The position numbers and the translations under genes are program-made. 64,000 nt of DNA from Synechococcales cyanobacterium CNB (GTDB taxonomy: Bacteria; Planctomycetota; Phycisphaerae; Phycisphaerales; UBA1924). The notes below the pieces were generated by a model. That model was not told the DNA's origin, did not search any database, and saw only the letters and a program-made list of their open reading frames with translations. The DNA lies in the NCBI GenBank assembly GCA_030263455.1, contig SZOZ01000007.1:1-64000 (forward strand). Direction: 5' to 3'. This document shows positions 42,419 to 51,857 of this stretch, piece by piece. Numbering within the stretch: position 1 is the first letter of the stretch; each line of letters begins with the position of its first letter.

Positions 42419-43690
42419 TCAGGCCGCGGTCTCGGCCGCCGCCTGCGACGGCACGGGCCGCTTCTTCATGTCCAGACCCCACAGGTCGGAGAAGGCCTCG
42501 ATCGCCTGCGCCTGGGTGTACTTCTCCTTGTACGCCTTGAAGGCCTTGCGCCCCATCTCCGCCGTGCGCTCGCGGTCGGCGGCCATCTCGCGGATCGCCC
42601 GCACAAGGCCCTCGGTGTCGCCCGGCGCCACCGTGACCCCGCAATCGCACTCGGCGAGCGTGTAGGCCGTCTCGGATTCCAGCGGCGTCTGCGCCAGCAC
42701 CGCCCGGCCGCTCATCAGGATGCCGTACAACTTGCTCGGCACCGCGATCCCCTCGAACCCCGCTCGCAGCGAGATCAACGCGACGTGGCAGCTCGAAAGA
42801 CTCTCACGCACCTGCTCGAGGGGAACGAAGTCGTGCCAGGTGATGTTCGTGCAGCCGAGGTCCTCCGCCAGCCGCACCGCCGCGGTCCGGCGCGCCCCCT
42901 CGCCGATGAACAGGAAGTGGATCGAGGGGTCGTCCTCGACCATTTTGGCGGCGCGCACGAACGAGTCCATGTCGTGCCACATCCCCATGTTGCCGGAGTA
43001 CTGCACGATGAACTTGCCCCGCAGCCCCAGCCGGTCGATCATCGCACTCTTCTCGATCGGCAGCGGGTCGGGCGCCTCGACCGCGCTCCAGTGTGGGATG
43101 TAGACGATCGACTTCTTCTCGTCGATCCCGTAGCGGTTCACCAGCAGCGTCGTCATGTCCCGCCCGAGCACGATCATCTTCTCCGCGCGCCGGTACGCGA
43201 TCTTGTTCAGCCACGTCCACGCCCGCGCGACGAACGAACGCTCGCTCATCCCCAACGCGATCAGCGACTCGGGGTACGCGTCCAGCACCATGTACTGGTA
43301 CTTCAGCCCCCGGAGCAGCGAGACCAGGTACAGCCCCTGCGCCAGGAACGGCGGGTTCGTCACCCCGAACACGATCGTGGTCTTGGGCACGAACAACAGC
43401 CGCAGCAACGCGGGGATCATGAACCCCAGGTACGACATCGCCCGCGAGTAGTGCGACTTCTTGTGGTCGATCCGGAACCCCAGCCGGCGGATCTTGATCC
43501 CCTTGTACACCTCGTACCGGGGGAGTTTCCGCCCGCGGCCCTCCTTCCCGCTCGGGAACGCGCACAACGCCGTGATGTCGTGCCCCTCCTTCACCATCTC
43601 CGCGAACATGCTGGTGAACAGCTGGCTCGTCGACGTCGTGTCCGGGTAGAACACCTGGCAGACGAACAGTATCTTGCGCGGCGTGCTCAT
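42419..43690 (-). CDS. Glycosyltransferase family 4
   Basis: 423 residues from ATG 43690, MSTPRKILFVCQVFYPDTTSTSQLFTSMF. GT-B fold, WcaI-like: N-terminal domain to about 215, C-terminal donor domain with VQYSGNMGMWHDM, FLFIGEGARR and the E-x7-E type region near 330 (FEGIAVPSKLYGILMSGRAVLA). It adds a sugar to a growing cell-surface oligosaccharide from a nucleotide donor. It follows the sulfotransferase gene with a 56-base gap and is co-directional with the formyltransferase and deacetylase genes. TATACT lies ~31 bases upstream of the ATG. Confidence 0.88.
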   Translation of the reverse strand: MSTPRKILFVCQVFYPDTTSTSQLFTSMFAEMVKEGHDITALCAFPSGKEGRGRKLPRYEVYKGIKIRRLGFRIDHKKSHYSRAMSYLGFMIPALLRLLFVPKTTIVFGVTNPPFLAQGLYLVSLLRGLKYQYMVLDAYPESLIALGMSERSFVARAWTWLNKIAYRRAEKMIVLGRDMTTLLVNRYGIDEKKSIVYIPHWSAVEAPDPLPIEKSAMIDRLGLRGKFIVQYSGNMGMWHDMDSFVRAAKMVEDDPSIHFLFIGEGARRTAAVRLAEDLGCTNITWHDFVPLEQVRESLSSCHVALISLRAGFEGIAVPSKLYGILMSGRAVLAQTPLESETAYTLAECDCGVTVAPGDTEGLVRAIREMAADRERTAEMGRKAFKAYKEKYTQAQAIEAFSDLWGLDMKKRPVPSQAAAETAA

Positions 43691-43746
43691 GCCTCGGTCT
43701 CTCCGTCGCGGGAAGGGGGCGAGTATAGTGGCCCGCCCCGCGACCC

Positions 43747-44652
43747 TCACCAGTCCAGCCCGGCCTCGTACCCGAACTCCACGAGAAACTCCCCGATCGT
43801 GCTCTTGTACGTCCGCCGCAGGGCGTCGTCGAAGTGGTTCCGCCAGTCCCCCGCCACGCCCTTGCGCACGAACGCCTTCGCGTCGTCCTGCCCGCGCTCA
43901 CGGCCCCCGCTCATCCGTTCGAACGAGTGCGCCTCCACGATCCCGCCGATCGTCTCCGGCGAATCGTCCAGCCCGAAGAGCGCCGCGATCCGCGTCAGCG
44001 ACCCCCGCGCATCCGCCAGCATGTCCTCGTAGCGCAGCATCAGGCTCGCCTCGGGGTCGCGGTTGTCGCGCCACGAACGCACCCACGCCGCGTACGCAGG
44101 AAGGGTCCGCTCCGAAAACACGCGCAGCCCCTCCTGCAGCGGCAGCGGCGCATACAGCGGGTATTCCGGGTGCCAGGGCGTGTTCCGAACGTAGAAGTAG
44201 TTGCTCACCGCCACGTCACGCAGGTCGCGGTACAGCACGACGTACGGCACGCCCGCACGCTTCAGCACGCCCGCGTTGTGCACCGAGCCGTGCGCGTGCA
44301 TCTTCGTCAGCACCAGCATCCCGCGGAACCGCTCGAACATGTCGTCGGGAAGTTCGAAGTCGTGGCTCCCGCCCGTGCGCAGCTCGTGCGACGCCACCTC
44401 GGGGATCAGCAGTTCGTGGAAGCCGGGGAACGACGAGATCATCTTCTCCAGCCACGTCGTGCCGCTCTTGGGCAGCCCCGCCACGAACAGCACCGGGTGC
44501 GGGTACCGCGACCCGTACTCTCGAAACCCGCGCCGGCACGCGGCACGCTGGGCCCAGTACCGCGGCCAGACGGCCACTCGCTTGGCCTCACGAGCCGCCG
44601 ACGGAGGAAGGAACCTCCTCGCGAGGTTTTCAAGGGTTTTCGTCGGGTCCAT
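43747..44652 (-). CDS. Sulfotransferase (Sulfotransfer_1 type)
   Basis: 301 residues. PAPS loop GLPKSGTTWLEKM (5'-phosphosulfate binding), YRDLRDVAVSNYF (3'-phosphate binding), and the C-terminal RKGVAGDWRNHF motif of classical PAPS sulfotransferases. Acceptor unknown. ATG 44652 preferred; an ATG five codons upstream abuts an AGGAG. First gene of the minus-strand run that continues with the GT4, formyltransferase and deacetylase. Confidence 0.88.
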   Translation of the reverse strand: MDPTKTLENLARRFLPPSAAREAKRVAVWPRYWAQRAACRRGFREYGSRYPHPVLFVAGLPKSGTTWLEKMISSFPGFHELLIPEVASHELRTGGSHDFELPDDMFERFRGMLVLTKMHAHGSVHNAGVLKRAGVPYVVLYRDLRDVAVSNYFYVRNTPWHPEYPLYAPLPLQEGLRVFSERTLPAYAAWVRSWRDNRDPEASLMLRYEDMLADARGSLTRIAALFGLDDSPETIGGIVEAHSFERMSGGRERGQDDAKAFVRKGVAGDWRNHFDDALRRTYKSTIGEFLVEFGYEAGLDW

Positions 44653-44834
44653 GCCGATCCCACCCATCTCCTGTCGGCCCGCCGCGACGGGTGGCACGAT
44701 AGGCCGAACGCTCCCGGTCTCACCATCGGCACACCCCTGCCGATACTGTTGTGGCTTGCACCCGATCGGTTCGCGCTCGACCGGCGTAGTGCGGCTGGTG
44801 CCCCGCGCACGCCGGCAGTCCCTTCGGAGACCCG

Positions 44835-45425
44835 ATGACCCCCAACGCGACCCAAGACCCGCCCGCAGCCGGCACCCGCTCCGCGCAGGCCGTGCCGCCT
44901 CCACCGCGCCGGTCGATCTGGACCCCGAAACAAAAACTTGTTCGGGCTGTGTGGGGGACGGCAGGCCGCCTCTTCTGGGAACTTCTCCCCCCTGCAAGGT
45001 CCGCTCTCCTCCGCCTCTTCGGAGGTCGCGTCGGCCGCGGGTGCTCCTTCGGCTCGGGCATCGACATCGCCATTCCCTGGAACATCCGCTGCGGCGACCG
45101 CGTGCAGGTCGCGGACCGCGTCATCCTCTACGGCCTCGGACCGATCACCATCGGCGACGGCACCGTCATCGACTACCGCGCCCACATCTGCGCCGGCACC
45201 CACGACATGACCGACTCACGCTTCCCACTCCTCAAACCCCCCATCACCATCGGACGCGGGTGCTTCATCGGCCTGGACGCCTACCTCGGCCCCGGGATCG
45301 AACTCGGCGACCGCTGCCGCGTCCTGCCGCGCGCCAGCGTCTACAAGTCCGCGCCGCCCGACACTTGGCTCCGCGGCAATCCTGCTCGCCCCTTCGACCC
45401 CGCAGCCGAAGGAGACGCGCCGTGA
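44835..45425 (+). CDS. Hexapeptide-repeat acyltransferase 1 (WcaF/LbetaH)
   Basis: 196 residues. A Pro-rich N-terminus (about 1-30) is followed by left-handed beta-helix hexads (RGCSFGSGIDIAIPW, IGDGTVIDYRAHICAGTHD, IGRGCFIGLDAYLGPGIELG), ending DTWLRGNPARP. Typical of O- or N-acetyltransferases that modify surface sugars with acetyl-CoA; the histidine of AGTHD is the usual catalytic residue. First of three consecutive LbetaH genes; its stop overlaps the next start (GTGA). Confidence 0.82.
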   Translation: MTPNATQDPPAAGTRSAQAVPPPPRRSIWTPKQKLVRAVWGTAGRLFWELLPPARSALLRLFGGRVGRGCSFGSGIDIAIPWNIRCGDRVQVADRVILYGLGPITIGDGTVIDYRAHICAGTHDMTDSRFPLLKPPITIGRGCFIGLDAYLGPGIELGDRCRVLPRASVYKSAPPDTWLRGNPARPFDPAAEGDAP

Positions 45426-45931
45426 GGGTGTTCCTATGGCGCACGCTCGGGCGATGGGCATTCCGGCTCTCGCCGCACGTCGCCAACCGCTGGCGACGCG
45501 CCGTGCTCCGCGCCTTCGGCGCACGCCTCGCCCCGAACATGAAGGTCCGGCGCAGCGTCGCCATCGATTGCCCGTGGCTCCTCTCCGTCGGCTCGCTCAC
45601 TGTCATCGGCGACCGGGCCGCCCTCCGAGGGGCGGGGCGGATCACCATCGGCGACCGCTGCGTCGTCAGCCAACTCGCCATCGTCACGACCGAGGCCCGC
45701 GACCCCGCCGCGCCGGGCCATCCCGTCCGCCGCCGCGACGTCGTGCTCGAGGACGACTGTTGGCTCGCCGCCGACGCCCTCGCCCTGCCCGGTACACGGC
45801 TGCGCGCGGGCACCGTCGTCGGCGCACGCTCCCTCGTGCAGGGCGACACCCTGCCCGGCTGGACCGTCGCGGCGGGACAGCCCGCGCGGCCGATGAAGAA
45901 ACGCGAGTTCGTCAACGTGGCTTCGGCCTGA
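45422..45931 (+). CDS. Hexapeptide-repeat acyltransferase 2
   Basis: 169 residues from GTG 45422. LbetaH hexads are fewer and looser than in its neighbours (IDCPWLLSVGSLTVIGDRAALRG, ITIGDRCVVSQLAIVTTEARD, LEDDCWLAADALALPGTRL), with the closing VAAGQPARPMKKRE. The catalytic-His position reads TTEARD rather than (G/C)(T/A)HD, so activity is uncertain. Coupled to the gene upstream by a 4-base overlap. Confidence 0.75.
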   Translation: MRVFLWRTLGRWAFRLSPHVANRWRRAVLRAFGARLAPNMKVRRSVAIDCPWLLSVGSLTVIGDRAALRGAGRITIGDRCVVSQLAIVTTEARDPAAPGHPVRRRDVVLEDDCWLAADALALPGTRLRAGTVVGARSLVQGDTLPGWTVAAGQPARPMKKREFVNVASA

Positions 45932-45972
45932 AGAAACGCGCCAAGGCACGCGACATCAAGGCACACGGTGGC

Positions 45973-46542
45973 ATGAACACCGGAATCGACATCTCGAACA
46001 AGCCCAGCCCGCACAGCCTCGGCAACCGCCTCCGCCGCGTCGCCTGGGGACTCGTGCAGGCAACGGTCTTCCGCTGGATCCCCCGCCCCATGCACGCCCT
46101 GCGCGCCCGCATCCTGCGCCTCTTCGGCGCGCGCGTCTCGCTCAAGGCCCGCGTCTGCCCGCGCGCCCGCATCTGGGGGCCGTGGAACCTCGTCATGGGC
46201 GACTACGCCACGCTCGCCGACGACGTGGATTGCTACTGCGTCGATACCATCGAGATCGGCGCGCACGCCACTGTCAGCCAATACTCGTACCTCTGCGGTG
46301 CGACTCACGACCACGAGGACCGACGCTTCACGCTCCGACCCATGCCGATCCGCATCGGCGCATCGTGCTGGATCGCCGCCGACGTCTTCGTCGGCCCGGG
46401 CGTCACGATCGGCGAGGGCACCGTCGTCGGAGCGAGATCCAGCGTCTTCCACGACCTGCCGCCGTGGAAGGTCTGCGTCGGCACGCCCGCCAAGCCCGTC
46501 AAGGACCGCGTGATCCGCGAGCGCGACCGCGAAGCGCCATGA
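45973..46542 (+). CDS. Hexapeptide-repeat acyltransferase 3 (WcaF-like)
   Basis: 189 residues with a clean LbetaH domain: ARIWGPWNLVMGDYATLADDV, IGAHATVSQYSYLCGATHDHED (catalytic His in GATHD), IGASCWIAADVFVGPGVTIGEGTVVGARSSV, ending CVGTPAKPVKDR. Matches colanic-acid-type WcaF acetyltransferases. Its stop overlaps the next ATG (ATGA), so it is translationally coupled to the propeller gene. Confidence 0.85.
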   Translation: MNTGIDISNKPSPHSLGNRLRRVAWGLVQATVFRWIPRPMHALRARILRLFGARVSLKARVCPRARIWGPWNLVMGDYATLADDVDCYCVDTIEIGAHATVSQYSYLCGATHDHEDRRFTLRPMPIRIGASCWIAADVFVGPGVTIGEGTVVGARSSVFHDLPPWKVCVGTPAKPVKDRVIRERDREAP

Positions 46543-47825
46543 TCCGTCGCCCCTGCCCAATCCGCAAGGTCTCCCCCGACGATGGCTGGCACTACTGGTT
46601 CGGCTACTACGACAAGCACCCGTGGTCTGCCGACGGCACGAAACTCCTCGCCCACCGCGCCCGGTTCTGCGACCGCTTCCCCGCCCCCGACGAGCCGGCC
46701 GAGATCGGGTGGATCGACGCCGAGCGAGGCTCGTTCGAGGCGATCGGGATCACACTCGCCTGGAACTGGCAGCAGGGAGCACAACTCCAATGGATCGATG
46801 ACGGCGGGCGCGAGCGCATCCTCTACAACGACACCGCCGACAATCGGCCCATCGCTCGCATCGTCGAGCCTTCCGGCGCGGAAGTCCGCGCCCTCCCCTG
46901 GCCGGTCCACGCCGTCTCGCCCGACGGCAGAACCGCCGCCACGCTCGACTTCGGCAGGCTCACACGCCTGCGGCGCGAGTACGGCCTTCCCGCCGCGCAC
47001 GACGCCCATCCAGACGACCCCGCGCCGGACACCGACGGCGTCTGGCGCCTGGACCTCAGCACGGGCGAGCGCACCCTGATCGCCTCCATCGCCGCCGCGC
47101 GCGACCACCACCCGAACCCGATGGGCGACGCGGCACACCACTACGTCAACCATCTCATGTTCAACCGCTCCGGCTCGCGGCTCTGCTTCCTGCACCGCTT
47201 CGACCGCCCCGACGGCATCCTGCACTCGCGCCTCTTCACCATCGGCACGGACGGCGCGGGCCTGCGCCTGCTCATGGAGGGCATGGTCAGCCACTACGAC
47301 TGGCGAGACGACTCCACGCTCCTGGCGTGGGCGGGACGGCGCGTCCTGCTAGGGGGGGGGACGGCCGGCCCCCTCGGTGCGGCCATGACCGCCGCACGAC
47401 GCGCACTCAAGCCCATCTACTACGCACTCGGCAAGCCGCGCTTCCTCATGAGCCGCGTCGTCCGCGACTCCTACCTGCTCATCCCCGACGAAGAGAACGC
47501 GGCCACGCGGCCCTTCGCCCGGGGCGAACTCACCTGCGACGGTCACTGCACCTTCAACCGCGGCGGCCCGGAGCCGGGCCGCTGGGTCGTCACCGACGGT
47601 TACCCCGACCTCCGCTCGCGCCAGCCCCTCTTCCTCTGGGACTGCCGCCGGAACACCGGCTACGAGATCGGCCGCTACCCCACGCCCCGCGAACTCGACG
47701 GCGAAGTCCGCGTGGACCTCCACCCCCGCTTCAACCCCGACGCGAGCGTCGTCTGCATCGACTCCGCCACGGACGGCCGAAGGGCCATGTATGTTGTGGA
47801 CACCTCGGAACTGACCGGACGCTGA
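46539..47825 (+). CDS. Beta-propeller protein of polysaccharide locus, unknown function
   Basis: 428 residues, no signal peptide. Repeated blades with TolB/PD40-like signatures (SADGTKLLAHRARFC, SPDGRTAATLDFGRL, RSGSRLCFLHRFDR, VVTDGYPD). It is probably cytoplasmic. Its tight coupling between the acyltransferases and a GT2 gene suggests a scaffold, binding or lyase-like role in polymer assembly, which I cannot define. A G9 run (47352-47360) lies in the gene, where a slip would truncate the protein about two-thirds through. Confidence 0.7.
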   Translation: MIRRPCPIRKVSPDDGWHYWFGYYDKHPWSADGTKLLAHRARFCDRFPAPDEPAEIGWIDAERGSFEAIGITLAWNWQQGAQLQWIDDGGRERILYNDTADNRPIARIVEPSGAEVRALPWPVHAVSPDGRTAATLDFGRLTRLRREYGLPAAHDAHPDDPAPDTDGVWRLDLSTGERTLIASIAAARDHHPNPMGDAAHHYVNHLMFNRSGSRLCFLHRFDRPDGILHSRLFTIGTDGAGLRLLMEGMVSHYDWRDDSTLLAWAGRRVLLGGGTAGPLGAAMTAARRALKPIYYALGKPRFLMSRVVRDSYLLIPDEENAATRPFARGELTCDGHCTFNRGGPEPGRWVVTDGYPDLRSRQPLFLWDCRRNTGYEIGRYPTPRELDGEVRVDLHPRFNPDASVVCIDSATDGRRAMYVVDTSELTGR

Positions 47826-47828
47826 ACG

Positions 47829-48683
47829 ATGCCTGTGTCGATCTTCATCCAGACCCTGAACGAGGAGGCGAACCTGCCCGGGTTGCTGGACAGCGTCTCA
47901 TGGGCGGACGACGTCGTCGTGCTGGATTCGCTCTCAACGGACCGCACAAAGGACGTCGCGCTTGCCCGCGGCTGCCGGTGGTTCGAGCGCGCCTACGACG
48001 GACGCGGCCCGCACCAGAACTGGGCCATGGAGAACATCCCCTTCAAGCACCGCTGGGTCTTCTACCTCGACGCCGACGAACGCATGACACCCGAACTCCG
48101 CGCCGAGATCGAGCGCATCGCCGATGGGTGGGAGCGCGGCGAACGATCCCGCGAGCGCGGCGACCCCGTCGCCTATTACTGCGGCCGGCGGAACTACTTC
48201 ATGGGCAGGTGGATCCGCCGCGCCATGCCGCCCGGCAGCATCATGCGTTTCTTCCAGCCCCCCCACATCCGATTCGAGCGACTGGCCAACCCCGCGCCCA
48301 TCGTGGACGGCGGCGTCGGCTACCTCCACGAGCGGTTCATCCATTACAACTTCAGCAAGGGCATCGGCGAGTGGCTCGAACGCCACAACCGATACTCGAC
48401 CTACGAGGCCATCGAGACCATGAAGGCCCTGCGCGAGCGGCCTGTCCGGCTCGCGAACCTCCTGAGCCGCGACCGCAACACGCGCCGGCTGGAACTCAAG
48501 AACCTCTCCTTCCGGCTGCCAGGCCGCCCCTGGCTCAAGTTCGCGTACATGTACCTCGCGCAGGGAGGGTTCCTCGACGGCGGCCCGGGCCTCACCTACT
48601 GCGTGCTGCAGGCGATCTACGAGTACCAGATCGTGCTCAAGGTCCGCGAGATGAAGCGGGCCGAGCGGGGCCTGCCGCCCTGA
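47829..48683 (+). CDS. Glycosyltransferase family 2 (WaaE-like)
   Basis: 284 residues. PVSIFIQTLNEEANLPGLLDSV start, VVLDSLSTDRTKDVA, metal/nucleotide DxD in FYLDADERMTPEL (about 77-90) and the WaaE/KdtX-like pattern around GRRNYFMGRWIRRA. It transfers a hexose to a lipid- or sugar-linked acceptor. Starts 3 bases after the stop of the propeller gene. Confidence 0.87.
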   Translation: MPVSIFIQTLNEEANLPGLLDSVSWADDVVVLDSLSTDRTKDVALARGCRWFERAYDGRGPHQNWAMENIPFKHRWVFYLDADERMTPELRAEIERIADGWERGERSRERGDPVAYYCGRRNYFMGRWIRRAMPPGSIMRFFQPPHIRFERLANPAPIVDGGVGYLHERFIHYNFSKGIGEWLERHNRYSTYEAIETMKALRERPVRLANLLSRDRNTRRLELKNLSFRLPGRPWLKFAYMYLAQGGFLDGGPGLTYCVLQAIYEYQIVLKVREMKRAERGLPP

Positions 48684-48783
48684 GCGCGCGCCCGCCCGCG
48701 CCGTGCCGGGCTTGTGCCGCCGCTACGATTGGCCGATAGAGGGGCGGGGCGCGTTCGCGCTCCGCGGAAGGAGACCGTGTGCC

Positions 48784-49710
48784 ATGGGGCAGAGCGACGC
48801 CGGGCTGAGACCGCCCATCATTCTCTTCGGCAATGCGCGCTCGGGCACCACCATGATGCGCGAACTCTTCGACCTCCATCCCGATGTCTCCTCCTGGTAT
48901 GAGGAACGGACCATCTGGAACTACGCCGACCCGGCACGCAAGCACGACCGCTTCACCGAGGAGGACGCGACGCCCAAGGTCCGCGCCTACATCCGCAAGC
49001 GCTTCCTGCAGCGCCAGCGCGAGATGGCCGGCCGCCGCGTGATGGAAAAGACGCCCGCCTGTGTCGTCCGCATCCCCTACGTCCGCGCCATCTTCCCCGA
49101 GGCGAGTTTCGTCTACATCGTTCGCGAGCCGCTCGCCAATCTCTCCAGCGCGGAACTCCGCTGGCATAACGCCATCCACTTCCGGCACATCCGCCGGCGC
49201 ATCCGCGACACCCCGAAGTCGCAACTGCACTACTACCTCGGCAAACTCATCGTCGATCACTTCCGCAAGAAGGTGCTCCGCCAGAAGCACGTCTCCGTCT
49301 GGGGCGTCAGGTACCCCGGCATCCTCGAAGACCGCAAGCGGCTCTCGACCGAGGAGATCATCGCTCGCCAGTGGTCCTATTGCTCGAAGACCGCCGCCGA
49401 GGACCTCGCCGGGATCGAACCCGGCAAGGTCCACACCGTCCGCTACGAGGACTTCGTCACCGACCCGGGAACCCACTTCGCCCGCATCCTCACCCACTGC
49501 GGCCTCGACATGACGCCCGAGATCAACAAGGCTCTCACCGAGTGGGTCGATCCCGGCAGGCAGCAGAAGTGGAAGCGACTCGACCCCGATGTCCTTCGGA
49601 AGTGCCTCCCCGTCGTGATGGATGAGATGCGCCGACACGGCTACCAGGTGCCCGACGAAGTGCTCGCGCTGCTCGACGGCACGCCACCGCCCGCCGCCGT
49701 AGGCGCCTGA
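48784..49710 (+). CDS. Sulfotransferase
   Basis: 308 residues. GGAAGGAG lies 10 bases before ATG 48784. PAPS loop ILFGNARSGTTMMREL and the 3'-phosphate site YIVREPLANLSSAELRW. The dozen residues after the loop (DLHPDVSSWYEERTIW) follow the bacterial sulfotransferase pattern. Acceptor is unknown but the genes around it point to a polysaccharide. It begins the stretch of two sulfotransferases and two GT4 genes on the plus strand. Confidence 0.85.
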   Translation: MGQSDAGLRPPIILFGNARSGTTMMRELFDLHPDVSSWYEERTIWNYADPARKHDRFTEEDATPKVRAYIRKRFLQRQREMAGRRVMEKTPACVVRIPYVRAIFPEASFVYIVREPLANLSSAELRWHNAIHFRHIRRRIRDTPKSQLHYYLGKLIVDHFRKKVLRQKHVSVWGVRYPGILEDRKRLSTEEIIARQWSYCSKTAAEDLAGIEPGKVHTVRYEDFVTDPGTHFARILTHCGLDMTPEINKALTEWVDPGRQQKWKRLDPDVLRKCLPVVMDEMRRHGYQVPDEVLALLDGTPPPAAVGA

Positions 49711-49725
49711 TCGCCGGAGGCGCGC

Positions 49726-50682
49726 GTGCTCGACTCCTTCAAACCCCTGCTCCGATCCGCCAAGCTGCGGGTCATCCGCGCCCGTGCCGAGCGCCTCGCA
49801 CGCAGACCAGCCCCCAAAGGGGGGGGGGCGCTCACCCCGCCCGCCTTCATCGTCGGCTGCGGCCGATCCGGCACCTCGATCCTCGGCGTCGCCCTCCGCG
49901 AGCACCCCGCCGTCTGGTATCTCCGCGAGCCGTACCACCTCTGGGCGAACGTTGACCGTAGGCTCGACGTAACCAACCTCCACTACCGCGGTAAGGCACG
50001 CCTGTTCATGGACGCCGCCGACGCCACGCCCGAGTCGCAGGAACGATTCAACCGTCTGATCCTCGGCGCTCGCCTCCGCGCAGGCCGCCCCGCCCTCATC
50101 GAGAAGACCCCGCACAATGTCTACCGCATAGGCCTCATCGAAGCGTTCACCGGGGGGGCGGCACGATGGGTTCACATCGTCCGCGACGGCGTGGACGTCG
50201 CTCGTTCGATCCACCGGCTCGCCACCACGCAGCCCTACCGCATGGCCGGACACGCCGACTACAACCAGTGGTGGGGTCGCGACCACCTGAAGTGGAGACG
50301 CCTCGCCGAGGAAGGGCCGCCGCGCGGCTACTTCCCCGACGAGGTTGCGCGCCTCGCCACCGATGCGCAGAAGGGCGCCTACGAGTGGCTCACCAGCCTC
50401 GGCGAGGCCGACCGCTGGCGCGCCGTGCTCGCCGACCGTCTGCTCGAGATCACCTATCCGCAACTCACAGCCGACCCCGAGGGCACGCTGCGCCTCATCG
50501 CCGTGCACGTCGGCACGGAAGCACCCGCGCCGTGGCTCGACGCCGCCTCGACCATGATCTCAGCCGAGCGCCGCAACGAAGGCACGCCCCTCCTGCTCCC
50601 TCCCGCCATGGCATCGCGCTTCAACGAACTCCAGGCCCGCTACGGATTCCCCGGTCGCGCACGGACGGAGGAGCGCGCGTGA
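49726..50682 (+). CDS. Sulfotransferase
   Basis: 318 residues from GTG 49726, GGAGG 7 bases upstream. The PAPS loop is IVGCGRSGTSILGVAL and the 3'-phosphate site HIVRDGVDVARSI. A run of ten G residues (49819-49828) codes for part of a linker (KGGGAL) just before the PAPS loop; a one-base slip would abolish the whole enzyme, a typical contingency-locus position. It overlaps the next GT4 start by 4 bases (GTGA). Confidence 0.85.
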   Translation: MLDSFKPLLRSAKLRVIRARAERLARRPAPKGGGALTPPAFIVGCGRSGTSILGVALREHPAVWYLREPYHLWANVDRRLDVTNLHYRGKARLFMDAADATPESQERFNRLILGARLRAGRPALIEKTPHNVYRIGLIEAFTGGAARWVHIVRDGVDVARSIHRLATTQPYRMAGHADYNQWWGRDHLKWRRLAEEGPPRGYFPDEVARLATDAQKGAYEWLTSLGEADRWRAVLADRLLEITYPQLTADPEGTLRLIAVHVGTEAPAPWLDAASTMISAERRNEGTPLLLPPAMASRFNELQARYGFPGRARTEERA

Positions 50683-51857
50683 AGGTCGTCCATGTCGAAC
50701 TCACGATGCGCCTCGCGGACGGCGGCGTCGTCGTCGCCGTCATGGACCTCTGCCGCGAGTTTGCGGCCCGCGGGCACTCGGTCACCCTCCTCGCCTGCGA
50801 CGACACCGACGTGCCCGACGCCTGGCGCGCCGGCGCACCCGGCTCGCCTCGACTCCTCAGGCTCGAACCGCCCTCGCTGCCGATCGGACTCTTCTCCCCG
50901 GGCCAACTCCGCGCCGCCCGCGACGCCATCGCCGGCGCGGACGTGCTCCACCTCCACGGCGCGTGGACCCCCTCGAACGTCCAGTTCGCCGCCATCGCCC
51001 GACGCGCCGGCGTGCCCTACGTCGTCAGCATCCACGGCATGCTCGACGACTGGTGCATGGCGCAGAAGCGGCTCAAGAAGTCCCTCCACCTCGCGCTCGC
51101 CGGGCGGCGCACGCTCGAACGCGCCGGCGCGGTTCACTGCACCGCCGCTGCCGAACTCGAACAGTCCCGCAAGCGATTCCCCCGCGCCCGCGCCGCTGTC
51201 ATCCCGCTCTTCCTCGACCTCGAACCCTTCCGCGATCCCCCCGGTCCCGAGGAAGCACGCGCGGCGTTCGACTCGCTCGCAAACGAAGGGCCGCACGTCC
51301 TGTTCCTCAGCCGCCTTCACCCGAAGAAGGGCCTCGAACTCCTGATCGACGCCGCGAACCTCCTCCGCACGCGCGGCCGCGCCTGCACGCTCACCGTCGC
51401 CGGCTCCGGCGATCCCGCCTACGAGCGATCTCTCCGCGAGCGTGTCCGCTCGCTCGACCTCGACGACCGGGTCCGCTTCGTAGGCTTCGTCGGCGGCCGC
51501 CTCAAGATCAGCCTCCTCCGCGCCTGCGACCTCTTCGTCCTCCCATCCAGCCAGGAGAACTTCGGCTACGTCCTCTTCGAGGCGATGGCCGCGGGCACGC
51601 CGGTCGTCGCGTCGCGCCTCATCGATACCTGGCCGGAACTCGTCGAGAGCGGCGGCGCGGCGGTCGTCGATCGTGACCCCGGCGCAATCGCCGACGCCAT
51701 CACGACGCTGCTCGACGATCCGGGCCGACGTGCCGCGATGGGAAGCGCGGGCCGAGCGTGGGTCACGCGGAACCTCAACCCCGACGCTGTCATCGCCCGA
51801 TTCGAAAGCCTGTACGCCGAACTCGCCTCAAAGACGCGACGCACGGAGCCTCGATGA
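50679..51857 (+). CDS. Glycosyltransferase family 4 (paralogue A)
   Basis: 392 residues from GTG 50679. GT-B fold: MKVVHVELTMRLADGGV, DVLHLHGAWTPSNVQF, SIHGMLDDWCM, and the donor-domain signature SRLHPKKGLELLIDA, then QENFGYVLFEAMAAGTPVVAS (E-x7-E). It shares many blocks with the following gene. Start GTG and stop ATGA overlaps at both ends show translational coupling in an operon. Confidence 0.9.
   Translation: MKVVHVELTMRLADGGVVVAVMDLCREFAARGHSVTLLACDDTDVPDAWRAGAPGSPRLLRLEPPSLPIGLFSPGQLRAARDAIAGADVLHLHGAWTPSNVQFAAIARRAGVPYVVSIHGMLDDWCMAQKRLKKSLHLALAGRRTLERAGAVHCTAAAELEQSRKRFPRARAAVIPLFLDLEPFRDPPGPEEARAAFDSLANEGPHVLFLSRLHPKKGLELLIDAANLLRTRGRACTLTVAGSGDPAYERSLRERVRSLDLDDRVRFVGFVGGRLKISLLRACDLFVLPSSQENFGYVLFEAMAAGTPVVASRLIDTWPELVESGGAAVVDRDPGAIADAITTLLDDPGRRAAMGSAGRAWVTRNLNPDAVIARFESLYAELASKTRRTEPR

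Noticed and set aside
40817-44032. 1071-residue open frame on plus across the deacetylase, formyltransferase and GT4 genes
   Set aside because: His/Arg/Pro-rich shadow frame; the minus strand has three coherent enzymes with catalytic motifs.
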